From NCBI GenBank assembly GCA_902651635.1, contig CACRSC010000030.1, positions 102,229 to 166,228 of the forward strand: DNA of 64,000 bases, given 5' to 3'. Both the position numbers and the translations under genes were made by a program. The DNA is from Mastigamoeba balamuthi. Lineage: Eukaryota; Evosea; Mastigamoebida; Mastigamoebidae. Shown one piece after another: positions 24,401-35,066 of the stretch. The stretch's first letter is position 1. Every line of letters begins with the position of its first letter. A model generated the notes under the pieces. That model saw only the letters and a list, made by a program, of their open reading frames with translations. It was not told where the DNA came from and made no database searches.

Positions 24401-27400
24401 GCCACTCGCACTTGACGGCGGCGTCGTGCAGGAGCCCCGGGACATGCTGGTCCGAGAGGTCGAGGCCGTCGCAGAGCAGCGCGGGCGAGAAGACGCAGCT
24501 GGCGCGCACGACGGCGGAGCGGACGGCGTGGACGGAGAAGCGGTGCGCCGCCTCGGCCGACTCGTGCGAGCCCTCCTCGAGGAGCGCGCGGCAGATGAGC
24601 AGCTTGCTCGCGTAGTGCTCGGTGCTCGACTCGCGGCTCTCGCCCGTCGACAGCCGCACGTCAAGCGTGTTGCGCAGCTCCTCGACGGTCTTGTGCAGGC
24701 TTCCCAGCTCGGCCAGCACGCGCGCGCAGCCCTGCTCGAGTGCCGGCCACACGAAGCACTGCGATGCCTCGGGCGTCAACGGCAGCTGCCGCAGCAGTCG
24801 CAGGCGCGGGTCCTCTGAGAGCAGGTCCCGGACGCCGGCGGCCTGGGCGCCCGGACACCACCCGGAGGTCCACGAGGCGAAGAGCAGCGACGCCTGGACT
24901 GTGGGCGCGAGCTGCGCCAGCGCCGGGGCGACGACTTCCTCGTTGTCCATCGCGACGCCGGCCCAGAGCCCCACAGTGCCCGTCGGACGCAGGCCGGCCG
25001 CCAGCAGCTCGACCACAGCGCGCTTGCACCCGTGCCTGCGGTAGCGCTCCAGCGCAGCGGTGGCCGCCGCGTCCGTGAACGCCTCGTTGACTTCCTCCGG
25101 GGCGCGCGGCTTGCCGTCGGTGCCGGGGAGGCGCAGGACCAGAGCGAGGGCGTCCGGGTGCCCGAGGTTGATGGCAGCACGCACCGCCGTCTCCCACTCG
25201 CTGGGCTTCAGCATCGCGCGCGTGTCAGGGACGTCGTAGACCGCCGCGTGGCGCTCGACGAGCAGCCGGATGGCCGCGGGGTCGTGGCTACCGGCAGCCG
25301 CGATCCACGCGCTGGGCGGCAGCTCGAAGCCCTCGGGCAGCAGCTCCAGCGCCTCTGCGGGGCCCGCTCCGCACGCGGCACTCAGCATCTCGCGGGCCCT
25401 GGCGAGCGACTCGCGCGACGGCTCGGAGAGCAGCCGCTGCAGGAGGTCGCGCGAGACGGGGGGCAGCGCGAGCTGACCGCACGAGAGGTCCGCCCCGCTG
25501 TCGAGCAGCGCCAGCGCGATGGCGGCGTTGCCAGAGGCCGAGGCCGCGTTGACGGCGTCGCAGGCCACGGGGGCGCCGGCGGCCAGCAGCGCGCGGACCA
25601 TCCCGGGGCTCGACCGCCACGCGCCCGAAGCCGCCGACACCAGCGCGTCCCGCAGGGCCTCGGGGGCGAACTTGTGGTCGCGCAGCAGCGCCTCGAGCGC
25701 CGTGCCGTCGCCGGCGTCGACGGCAGCCCGCATCTCCGCGGCCCTCTTCTCGTCCTCCGAGGGCTCGCTGGGCGCTGCTGCCGGGGCCGCCTCCTGCGGC
25801 TGCTGCGCGTCGCCGGCGGGTTGCTGCTCCTTCTGCTGCGCCTGCGCCTCCGCTTGCTGCTGCTGCTCTGGCGGTGCTTGCGCCTCCGCTTGCTGCTGCT
25901 GCTGCTCTGGTGGTGCCTGAGCCTGCGAGGTGTCCGCAGGGACTGCGCCCTCGCCCTGCGCAGGGGCCGGCTGCTCGGGCTGCGGTGCTGCTACGATGAC
26001 AATAGAAAGCGCGGCGGCCTTGGCGCGGGCGTCGACGGTGGTGCTGCTGGTGAGGGCCGCGGACACCATCTCCGTGCAGACAGCGCACTTGCAGACCGCA
26101 GCTCCGCGGGCCACGAGCGCCTCGACGCAGGCCAGCGACGCGTGGGCCACCGCGAGGGCCAGCGGGGTGCACAGCTTCTCCTCCCAGAACGCGTGCTCGT
26201 TCACGAGGCACTTGGCCGCAGGCGCCCCGCTCTTGCCCCTGTCCGCGGCCACCAGCGCCTCGAGCGTCGCGGGCCCCACGCGCGGGTTGGCGCAGGCCGC
26301 GTGGAACGGCGTCGGGCCGCTCTGGTCCGTCGGGCGCGGCCGCCGCTCGTTGACGAGCCACGCCGTGTGCGACGCCGCCGCGGCCCTCAGCACCGCGGCC
26401 ACGTCGTCGTCGGTCCCGCGCTCGGCGACGGCGAAGAGCGCCTCGCGCGAGGCCGCGAAGGGGTCGGCGCCGCGCAGCGCGAGGGCCGCGGCCCCCGCAG
26501 CGTTGCCGCAGCGGAGCGCTGTGGCCAGCAGGTCGTCGAGCGCCCACCTGCGCGGCCCGGCGAGGTCCGGGGCGGCCAGGGCGAGGGCCTCGGCCAAGGC
26601 CGCGTGGCGCGCGGGCGACGAGGCGGCCCACTGGAGCACGTGCATCGGCCAGTAGGGCCGCACGGCCTGCCGGGCGGCCTCGCGGACCAGCGCCACCGCC
26701 ACCGCGCCCTCGGCCTCGAGGCCCTCCTGGGCGCAGTGCTTGGACGCCGAGTAGACCGCGGCCCTCACCAGCGCCTCTCTGGCAGCTCCGTCGGAAGGGC
26801 TGAGCTTGAGAAGCAGCGACGCCTCGGGCACTGCGAGCCTGCGCGCTCAAGTCAATTGATTGTGCCCGCCAAAGCGTCTGTGCGATGGCTGGCGTACCTG
26901 TAGCCGCTCTCTGTGGCCTGGGGGCCCTCGAGGAGCACCGGGACGATGTCGCCGCAGTCGCAGATGGTGGCGGCCTTGAGTAGGACGAGCCAGCGGTTGC
27001 GGGGGAGCAGCGACTTGCCGTCGAGCTGCCCCCTGGCCCTCGCGTGCTCGACGACCCTCCGCGCCACCAGCGCCTTGCAGCACTCGTCCTCGACGTTTAC
27101 CGTGGGCGGGGCGTTCTGCGCGGGGTCGGCGTCGCGCGCGAGCAGCTCGTCGAGCCTCGCCGAGTCCCCGGCGAGCGCGGCGTCCCAGAGCGGCGACCTG
27201 TACGCCCCGACGTTCCAAGCCAGGCCCACAAGCCGGATGCAGTCGATCTCGGCCCAGCTCTCGGCCTTGGTGCAGTCGAGGTCGACGCGGACCTCGCGGA
27301 CGGGCGCCGCGTGCGGCCGGAGCTGCGGGGCGAAGACCCGCGAGGCCTTTGGCAACGGGGCAGCGACGGGGCCCTCCCAGACCACCGTCCAGGCGTCCGA

Positions 27401-27664
27401 GGGGTCGTGCCTGACGCTGACCCGCACCACGTGGCCCGGGTTGTTGGTCTCGTAGACCTCGACGCGCTGCAGGACGAAGACGGCGTGCGGGTAGCGCAGT
27501 GCGAGGTGCTCGTGCGTCCCACGGGCCTGTGCGGGCGCCCAGGCGCCCTGGCAGTCGCCGTACTTGGGGTAGACGCGGGGCGGGCCCAGCAGCACGCTGG
27601 GGTCCCACCCGCCCCCGTACGTGCTGCTCGAGTCGACGACCTCTGAGGCCCACAGTTCCTCCAT
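21474..27664 (-). CDS. Ankyrin-repeat calpain-like cysteine protease, 2,043 residues (paralogue 1)
   Basis: Two exons (27664-26898 and 26838-21474) join in frame. Residues about 1-190 form a beta-rich domain (PRVYPKYGDCQGAWAP, VEVYETNNPGHVVRVSV, AEIDCIRLVGLAW) like the N-terminal domain of FBXL4 and related protist proteins. A long ankyrin-type helical array follows (for example TPFHAACANPRVG, GYHAAHLAAREGTCRALQ, FGNTVLHYAIART, GQSPLRLALDKGD) and contains a Gln/Ala-rich insert. A calpain core comes next: QGALGTCYLLAALASVV (Cys), GHAYAVVALL (His), VRMYNPYGDEEWTGDWGD (Asn). A calpain-type beta-sandwich, a coiled coil (EVRELRVKEQQYQEENAGLR) and a basic low-complexity tail complete it. All three catalytic residues are present. 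The single 59-nt intron contains TCAATTGAC close to its 3' end. It is divergent from HSF. Confidence 0.85.
26839..26897 (-). other. 59-nt intron of the ankyrin-calpain gene
   Basis: Donor GTACGC, acceptor GCGCAG, with AATCAATTGAC about 12 nt upstream of the acceptor. The paralogue at 60.3 kb has an intron at exactly the same codon and phase (61029-61072, donor GTTCGT), which confirms the position. Confidence 0.85.
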
Positions 27665-28419
27665 TCTTGGCAGTGGGGCTATTTATGGAGCCCGGCGATA
27701 CAACATCGCCCCTGGACGGATATTTTTCTCCCGAAATATCGCGCGGGAAAAAGACGAGATATCCCGCGCCCCGTAATCGCGGGGGGTGAAAAATGTATGG
27801 CGCGCGGCATCCGTAAATGGCACGGCCGCTGCCGCTGTCGCTGAGTTGCAGGGGGTGCGGCTGGGGGGTCCACCCGAGGGTGATCGCCTGAATTGCCGGA
27901 CGTTACCGCATGCGGTTTCGAGGGCTTTGGGTGCTTTTCTGCACGCTCTCGCACAAACGCGGATTCCGCCCGGTCCACTCTCCCCGGGGCCCCAGCGAGG
28001 GTCCGCGAGCCTCGCGGGGGCCCCCGTGCGCCCGGCCCAGGGTCCCGGAGCTGCGGGAGGCTGGGGAGGGCGCGGCTGGGAGCGGCAGGGGCCCCGGCCC
28101 AGAGTGGAAAAAGTGGGGAGGGTCGGGAGTTGTTGAACTGCAGCGGACTTCACTGCCCCGGTGGCCCGAATAGGAGCCCGCGCGCCCTCACCAGCCCACC
28201 CGCAGCCCGAATCCAGCTATCGCACTCTGCACCGCCATTGCACACGGCCCCCGTGCCGTGCGGATATTTGCGCACAGACCCACTCACCCACACGCCTTCT
28301 GACTTCATTTTTTCCAAGACCCCCACCCCCACAATCCGCACAGCCCTCTCGAGAGCCCAGCGAGCGGACTTGTAGGGCCCCACCGGCACCGCTTGGCAAT
28401 CTCGGGGCCCCCCCGGGCG
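27665..28419. promoter_or_regulatory. Divergent promoter region between ankyrin-calpain and HSF
   Basis: The two genes start 755 bp apart on opposite strands. At 27,718-27,775 there are interspersed GATATT/AATATC and CGCGCGGG blocks able to fold back on each other, the same kind of sequence seen in several introns of this window. No specific factor site could be assigned with confidence. Confidence 0.4.
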
Positions 28420-29849
28420 ATGGCGACGACGACGGCAGCGGTGGCTGCGCCCCGTGCGGGGCTGGTGGCGTTCCTGTGGCCCGAGCCCGTGAGCCCTCCG
28501 CAGGCGACCGTCGGCTGCGCGCCCTTTGTCCAGAAGCTCTACGACCTCCTCTCCCGCGACGACCTCGCACACCTCATCGCCTGGTCCGACGAGCACAACC
28601 GCGAGGCCTTTGTCGTCTGTGCGTCCCTCCCCCCACACACGCACGCCCCACGCCCCGCGAGGAGGGCGAGGAGGAGGTGATCGCGCGTCGTCTGTTTCGG
28701 TTTCTGCCCTGTTTTATATAAATTTCGTTTCGACTCAGCGCGGACGCCGCCCTCCCCGTGCCGCTCTCCCTCATCCGCTCTGCTCTCTTCGCCCTCTTGT
28801 TCTCTTCTCGTCTTCCCAAAAGCGCCAGTTTGCTCGCGAAAACGGGGGCGAGGCAGGCGCGGGCGGTGCGGGGCGCGCGGGGGAGGGTGGGGGCCCCGTG
28901 CAGGGCTTAGGGGGAGGGTCTTTCGCCGGCCTTGGCTCTGGTTCTTCCGGGGGACAGTTTTTCCACTTTTTTGGAATGTGGATGTGTCCTCTTGTTTTCC
29001 TTAGCGGCAAACGGACCCGGCGGCCCCGTGGAAAAATAAGAAAAACGCACCCCGCACTCCTACGCCCACTCCTCCGCCGCCCGCACGTCCCCCCTCACGC
29101 AGTGCCCCCTCCCCATCACCTCGCAGACGCGCCGGCGGAGTTCAGCACGCTGGTGCTGCCGTCGCACTTTGACCACTGCAACTTCCCCAGTTTTGTCCGG
29201 TGCCGAGGCAGCGAACGCACTCCCTGCCCAGCGCCCCCTTGCTGACGCGCAGGCCCTGCTCTGGCGCAGGCAGCTGCACCTGTACGGGTTCCGGAAGGTG
29301 CCCAGCCGCGAGGGGCACTGCTTTGCGCACCCGTACTTCAAGGCGAGCAGCCCCGAGCTGATGCGGGAGATCAGAAGAAAGAAGACGCCCTCGTCGCACC
29401 ACAGGCGCGGGGCCGAGCGCAGCGACAGCCCCTACGAGCGGCCCGCGGCCCCTGCCACGGCCTCTGCCAGGCGCGGGGGCGCCGAGCACAGCAACAGCCC
29501 CTGCGAGAGGGCCCCTGCAGCGCCCGTCAAGCGCGAGGCGACCAACACGCCGCCCCCAGCGCCCACGCAGGCCGTCCAGCAGCAGCAGCAGCAGCTCGAG
29601 GGGGTGGTGCCGAGCGAGGTGCAGGGGAGGGAGGTGCTGCCATACCTGCTGGGCGTGCTGCAGAAGCTGAGGAGCGAGACGGAGCAGAACGCGGAGGAGC
29701 TGCGGAGGATCAACGAGGAGATCGAGCAGAGCCAGCGGCGGGTCCGCGAGCTCGAGTCTGCGCAGTCGCTCAACCTCCTCGAGCAGCCGCTGCTGCAGCC
29801 CGCCTCGCCGGCGCAGTCGCCTGGCGCGGGCAACCTGTTCTTTGACTGA
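28420..29849 (+). CDS. HSF: Heat-shock factor-type transcription factor
   Basis: Three exons (28420-28618, 29127-29199, 29270-29849) join in frame to 283 residues. Residues about 30-120 are an HSF DNA-binding domain: APFVQKLYDLLSRDDLAHLI, FSTLVLPSHFDHCNFPSFVR spliced to QLHLYGFRKV, then HPYFKASSPELMREIRRKK. The SFVRQL.LYGF recognition-helix core is restored exactly by the 70-nt intron 29200-29269. Residues about 200-250 form a heptad-rich trimerisation helix (LPYLLGVLQKLRSETEQNAE). The C-terminus is Gln/Pro-rich and ends NLFFD. Known role: binding of inverted nGAAn repeats to activate heat-shock and stress genes. Intron 1 is long for this window (508 nt). Confidence 0.92.
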
Positions 29850-30513
29850 AGACAGACAGAGGACGTTTTGGTCTGCTCTCTGGCCTCTCTCTCTCTCCCC
29901 CTCTCGCTCTTAGCTACTCGCTACCACCCCCCCTGCCAAATTCTCTCTCCCTCCTACTCCTCCCCCGCAGCCACTACACACCTCCTCCCACACACGAAAC
30001 GCACCCACCGGCACTCGCACACGCCCGCCCCTTACGAGCAAGTCAGCAAAATAAAAACTCAGTCGGCCCGCACAGTTTGCCTGGACCAGCCAGCCAGCTG
30101 GCCAGCACCCCCCACCCCCTCCTGCGTGACTGACTGCCTGGTCCACCCCCCCCATCACCCTTTCTCGCCATAGTCGCGGCATTCGCGGGGAATTCGGGTG
30201 GGGGTGCGGAACAGGGCAAATGTAGGGGCGTGGAGGAAAGGTGCAGGGAATACCGCGCAAACGGCAAAAGCAAGATTGGGGGCTTCCCGTTCCGGGGCTG
30301 CTGCCGGGCGTGGGGCGGGGGCGCAGACGACGGAAGCGCCTTCGCCGTATGTGTAGAAGTCCCCGAAGCTCCCCCACTGGGGGCCCCTCCGGAAGTGGGC
30401 AGCGGACGGGGCGTGCAGAGAATTGCGATTTGTATGGGCAAAAGGAACAGAGAAAGGAACAGAGTGTGCGATAGGGCCCCAAGGCGGCAACCGGCTGCTG
30501 GCTGGCTGGGGGA
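29850..30513. other. Convergent intergenic region
   Basis: Spacer between the 3' ends of HSF (+) and the kelch gene (-). It is pyrimidine-rich near 29,880-29,970. No gene or structural RNA was seen. Confidence 0.5.
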
Positions 30514-32612
30514 TCAGTGCAGGGCCATGAGGACGAGGTCGCTGAGGCCGCCCGTCTCGCCGTAGCTCGAGGTGGTGATGCCGCCGAACATCCAGAGGCG
30601 GTTGGCCCTGCAGGCCATCGACGAGAGCGTCCGCCGCATGGCCGAGTCCTCGCTGATGATCGTCCACTTGGTCGCCGACACGTCGTACCGCCACGTGTCC
30701 GACATCGGCGGCGCCGTCGGCCCGTACGCCCCGCCGTGCACGATGATGTACCTGCGCCGTTGGTCCGGTGGCCCCCCCGTTGGTGAAGAGAGAACGGCTT
30801 CTCCACGCGTCGAGGCAAAACGGAATACAATATTATCGACCGGTACGCCAACAAACGAAGCCCGCCCGCAGGGCCCGCGGGTCCTGCCCCCCGCTCCCAC
30901 GCTCCGGCATCCCCTACCCGAGAGAATACTGCCGCCACGAACGCAAGCACGAGGGTGCGCAGTGGCGCGTTATCGACGTGCGAGCAAGACACAACAACGG
31001 GAAAAGAACAGAGGGAAAAGAGCGGAGGGCGCAGCTCCTTTGCCCTATTCCGCCCTGGCTGCAATGCTCGCCGCCCATCCCCTGGAGTTGATGTTCAAGG
31101 CGGCGCGAGAGGCACCTTATTTGCGCGGATTATCAACAAGAAACAAAGGAAAAGGGACAAAGGACGTGTCGGAGAGCCCCGCAAGGCCGAGCGGGCGGCC
31201 AGGCGAGCTCTCCAGTGGACCCTTGTGCACAGCAGCGCACGGCACATTTCCCCAACACACGCAATTCGCTCCAAAAACCGAATAGTCTGAGGAGGACGAG
31301 CGCAGTGGGCACAGGCATCCGCAGCCCACCACCGCTTCGCCATGCCTGTCCCCTTCCCCTGCTGCTGCGAATCCACTCGTGCCCAGCGCACCTGTCGCCG
31401 CAGGCAGCGGCAGCGTGGCCGCGGCGGGCGGGGGGCATCTGGTCGGGGAGGTGCTGCGACCAGACGAGCGTGTCGAGGTTGAGGGACCAGAGGTCGCCCA
31501 GCAGCGTGTCGTCGGCGGCCACGCCGCCGTAGACGTACATGTCGTTGGCGACGAGCACCGCCGCGTGCGACTGGCGCGCCGCGGGGCCGTAGGGCGTGTC
31601 GAGCAGCAGGGACCAGCGGGCGCCGTCCCACCGCCAGAGGGCCCGCGTGCGCGCGCCCGTCGTGTAGTTGCGGCCGCCGAAGATGTAGAGGCTGCCCTGG
31701 TGCATCACCGCGCTGTGGTTCGTCAGCAGCGGCGCGCTCGTCGACAGCCTCCTCCACAGCCCCGTCGCGAACCTGTACGACCACAGCTGCGCCAGCCCGC
31801 GGCCCAGCCATCCCAAGCAGTAAATTGGCAACAAATCAATTGTATTCAAACTGGCAACAGCACTGGACCACAACCACAACTGATTCTGCCAACGGCAAAC
31901 TCGTGGGAAGTGCTGTTTCCCTGTGAGAGCAGAAGAACACACACAAGGCAAAAGCAATTGATTGCTGGGGCGCGGGTGGGGTGCGCACGTCTGTGAGGGG
32001 AGTTGTCCCGCAGGTGCCGCCAGAGATGTACAGCGAGTCGGACGAGTCGTCGATCACCGCCACGTGCCCCTGCCTCGGCGGCGGCCCCGCGCTCTCGGGT
32101 CCCTCGCACCACTGCAGCCGCAGCGCCAGAGAACACGTCACCATTTCCCCTTTCCATTCCCAAAATATCTCCGAAAAAGAGATATTTTCCTCCCGCGAAA
32201 ATCCCCCCGTGGCGCGCCGGATGTGACGTGGCGTGGGGGTGCGCACGGCGGTGACGTTCCAGTCGGAGGTGCGTTCGCGCCAGTCCGGGGCGAGCTGCAG
32301 CCAGGCGCCGTCCGCGGGCCTGTAGAGCCAGAGGTCGCTGCGCTGGCGCCGCGGCAGCCGCACGGGGTTGCCGCCGAAGACGACCACGTCGCCGTTGTAG
32401 CGCACCGACACCGTGTGGTGCGCGCGCGGCACGGGCGTGCACGTCCCGTTTGCCTGCGTTGACGTCAGCGACGGGGAAAACTGCGGCGGGCGGACCACTG
32501 TGCGGCCAGAGGACGAGGAGAGCAGGCGGTACGTGGAGCAGGCGGTGTCCCAGCGGAGCTGCGCCGCCAAGGCGCCGCTCGCCAGCGCCAGCGCCAGAAC
32601 GCAGCGCAGCAT
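30514..32612 (-). CDS. Secreted kelch-repeat beta-propeller protein
   Basis: ATG at 32612 starts a signal peptide (MLRCVLALALASGALAAQ). About six kelch repeats follow, each with a hydrophobic-GG core: VVVFGGNPVRL, LYISGGTCGTT, LYIFGGRNYTT, MYVYGGVAADD, YIIVHGGAYGP and LWMFGGITTSS, with the expected Y/W spacing (DLWLYRPADGAWLQL, DTWRYDVSATKWTII). That is a full six-bladed propeller, with no membrane span or extra domain. Exons are separated by introns 32112-32246 (135 nt), about 32,000-31,787 (over 200 nt) and about 31,392-30,754 (over 600 nt, long for this window). The product is probably an extracellular or luminal interaction protein. It is divergent from the OST-alpha remnant at 32.7 kb. 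Confidence 0.82.
32134..32230. repeat. 97-bp inverted-repeat unit inside a kelch intron
   Basis: CACGTCAC at 32134-32141 is repeated inverted as GTGACGTG at 32223-32230. Between them a perfect 10-bp stem with a 7-nt loop lies at 32162-32171 and 32179-32188 (AAAATATCTC/GAGATATTTT). The whole unit lies inside intron 1 (32112-32246). It looks like a small palindromic insertion such as a MITE or introner, but a chance or structural origin is possible. Confidence 0.5.
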
Positions 32613-32720
32613 TTCCCAGAGCGACAAATATCTAGATACTCCAGGAAAATCAGAATCGCCGGTACAAGGGCACAGTCCAGACGGGGGGAGAGTTCTCTCG
32701 GGGGCCCGGGGGCGCGAAAC

Positions 32721-33417
32721 TGGCGGGCAAATGACCGCATCTGGCTCGAGGCCGTCTCCACCGTCCAGGAGGTGCTCCCCTTCGTGGCCATGTGCGGCCC
32801 CCCCCCCCCCCGCCCGAATCAATTGATTGTGGCGGGACAGCTACTTCTACGTGGCCTTCTTCCTCGACCGCGGCAGGTGCGTCGGCAGGTGCGGCCCTGT
32901 CGATCTGGGGTGCGTCGCCCGATGCGCCCCGCGGACCCTCGTGTGCGCGACGCTGGTGATGGTCCTCCAGGTGCTGCTGCTTCACATCGACCTCTCCTTC
33001 GTCGTCGCCGTCCTCAAGGCGCGCCCCCAGGGGCCCCAGGGCCCCCTTCTCCTATGCTGACCGTTCGTCCCGCTCAGTATGCGACCGGGAACGCGGCTGT
33101 CGTCGCGGTCAGCTCGGTGTCGTCGCTGTCCTGCGCAGGAGCCTCGGGCTCACATCACAGCTTGACCTGGCCCTGCGCCTGTTCGAGCTGCTGCCCTTCG
33201 GCCTCTGGGCTCTCTGGGCGACCAGGCCGCTGCGAGCCGACTGCGGGGAGCCCGGAGGCAGCTGCGACACGGCTGTTGGTTGGGCCGTGGACTTCTTTGT
33301 GGCGCAGTGGCGAGTCAGGGCACCGAGGACGACGCCGCAAGCGCCAGCACGGGCATCCCCTGCTCCACAACTCCCCTGCTGGGCGACCAGGGCAGAGAGT
33401 TCAGTCCAGGTCCATGA
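32721..33417 (+). pseudogene. Truncated TMEM184/OST-alpha-family gene copy
   Basis: The first block reads WLEAVSTVQEVLPFVA, an intron follows (donor GTGCGG after GCCAT, acceptor GGGACAG near 32,840, containing AATCAATTGATT), then YFYVAFFLDRGRCVGRCG, CARCAPRTLV and LSFVVAVLK. After another intron-like break come LFELLPFGLWALWATRP and AVDFFVAQWRV and, in a shifted frame, STTPLLGDQGREFS. Each block matches the intact gene at 57.6-59.9 kb in order. The first two exons and the region between VVAVLK and the penultimate block (two or three membrane spans) are absent, so this is almost certainly a decayed copy. Its 3' end is close in sequence to the remnant at 754-975. Confidence 0.6.
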
Positions 33418-33950
33418 GTGCCAGCCTGCCACACTGAAAACTACAATCAACTGCCTCCCAAATGGCCTACCTCCAGCAAATGACGGGGGGAAGAAGGACT
33501 CAGACTACAGCAGTGTTGCGTCCCACGTGCATATCTCCATGTGCAAAAGGATGCTACTGAAAACGGGAAGTGATCCAGCGCTGGTGAGATATTGTGTTCA
33601 CAAGTTATTTTGTGGCCATTACAAGCGGGCACCAACAACTCAAACAAATTGTTATGTCGGGAGCGGGCGGGCTCCCTTCCATGAGGCCCGCCCACACACG
33701 GGCCCCCGCAGCCGGGCCACTGTCCCCCTCGCAACCCCGGCCTGGTGGAAGGCGCCGAACTGAGGTATTGTATTTCCCCCTCCCTCTTCCCCGCCGGGAA
33801 ATCGGCTGATTCAATTGTTCAATCAATATCTCCGAGGGGATCTCGGATAAATCTAGTAGACCCAATAATAGGGCTGGGGAATGGAATACAAGACCAACAT
33901 TGTGTGTCTCTCTACCTTGAGCCACTGCGCCACTAACATCCAGCATTCAG
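33418..33950. other. Upstream region of the coiled-coil repeat gene
   Basis: No gene was recognised. AATATCTC and GGATCTCGGAT repeats (about 33,825-33,850) and two CAATTG-containing stretches (33,811-33,826) lie shortly before the ATG at 33,951. Confidence 0.4.
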
Positions 33951-34516
33951 ATGATGGGCGACGAGGATTTCGAGCTCAACGAGGACCAGCCGCAGGCCCA
34001 GCCTGGTGAGTTCTGCATTTTTCCCATTTCTCACCACGGGGGACTCGGACACTGTCTGTTGCAGTGGAGGACCCCAGGAGGGAGGCGCAGGTGCAGGCCC
34101 AGATCACCTACCTCCAGGGTCAAGCTGATCAGGCCCAGGCGAGGGCTGCCAAGGCATGGGACGAGGCCAGGGCCGCCAAGGCCAAGGCAGACGAGGAGGT
34201 CCGTGTCATCAAGGCCGATGCGGATGCCCGGGTCGCCAGGGCGGAGGAGGAGCTCCGGACCATCAAGGCCGAGGCGGACGCCCGGGTCGCCAGGGCGGAG
34301 GAGGAGCGCCGTGTCATCAAGGCCGAGGCGGACGCCAGGGTCGCCAGGGCGGAGAAGGAGCTCTGGACCATAAAGGTCAGGGCGGAGGAGGAGCGCCGTG
34401 TCATCAAGACCGAGGCGGACGCCAGGGTCGAAAAGGCACTGGCAGAGATCGCCAAGGTGGCGAAGGAGAAGAGCGACAAGAGCACCATGACTGAGGAGGA
34501 GACCAAGGACGACTAG
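33951..34516 (+). CDS. Small alpha-helical coiled-coil protein with 18-residue repeats
   Basis: Two exons (33951-34005 and 34065-34516; 59-nt intron, donor GTGAGT) give 168 residues. After an acidic start (MMGDEDFELNEDQPQAQP) the protein is entirely charged helix. The core is three complete 18-residue repeats and two partial ones, with consensus RVIKAEADARVARAEEE, followed by a lysine-rich segment and the acidic end EEETKDD. There are no cysteines, membrane spans or signal peptide. The repeats are near-identical in DNA, so the array is young or homogenised. Function unknown; the pattern suits a filament-like or scaffold protein. Confidence 0.7.
34199..34440 (+). repeat. 54-bp coding tandem repeat
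   Basis: Three full 54-bp units, one shortened unit of about 33 bp (LWTIKVRAEEE) and a final partial unit encode the 18-residue helix repeats. Every length change is a multiple of three, so the frame is kept. Confidence 0.75.
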
Positions 34517-35066
34517 GTCCCCACACACTGAGAGCCCTTCTGAGTGACGAGAGCCGAAGCTCGCAAGAAACGGCACCCGCTGCTATGCAGCTCTCGTTAT
34601 GGCGGAGCAACTGAACCAGGTGTGCAATCTGGGGGGCATCCCATAATGGTGGGCACCTCTTCTTGTTTGTACTGTCGACGTCGTTGAACGCTTGGCCGCA
34701 CGCCCCCATACCCCGCGCGCGGGGCTCGGGCCGCGAAACTTGTGGGCAAGTCAATTGACTGCATCCGGTCCGGTTTTCCTGCGGGTTTCCAGAAGTTGTA
34801 CCGCGGTAATTGTCGCAACTCGCCGGTTCTTATCGGGAGCACCAGCAGGGCCGGCATCCCTCGCGCGGCTGCCGTGCAGGGACTACCCTCCGGGGCGTCG
34901 GGACACGTGCGGGGCGTAATTCCGCCGCTGGGGGCCGTTTTCAGCGCCACGCCACGTCGTTGCCGATTTAGAGCAACGCGCGAGCAGCCACGCGGGCCCC
35001 CCGATCCCCCCGCGGGCGCTGCGCTCCCCGGAAGCAGTAAATCCCCGCGGACGACCCGCGCGCGAC
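34517..35066. promoter_or_regulatory. Intergenic region upstream of the cysteine-rich membrane protein
   Basis: About 550 bp with no gene. It holds a TCAATTGA copy at 34,751-34,758. GC content rises toward the ATG at 35,067. Confidence 0.4.

Noticed and set aside
22248-24818. Long plus-strand open frame opposite the ankyrin-calpain exon
   Set aside because: Same GC effect: low-complexity Arg/Pro/His-rich translation, no motif, and the opposite strand holds intact calpain motifs.
25780-25930. Gln/Ala-rich run as a sign of a separate gene or prion-like domain
   Set aside because: It is an in-frame low-complexity insert between ankyrin segments, absent from the paralogue; nothing more specific can be supported.
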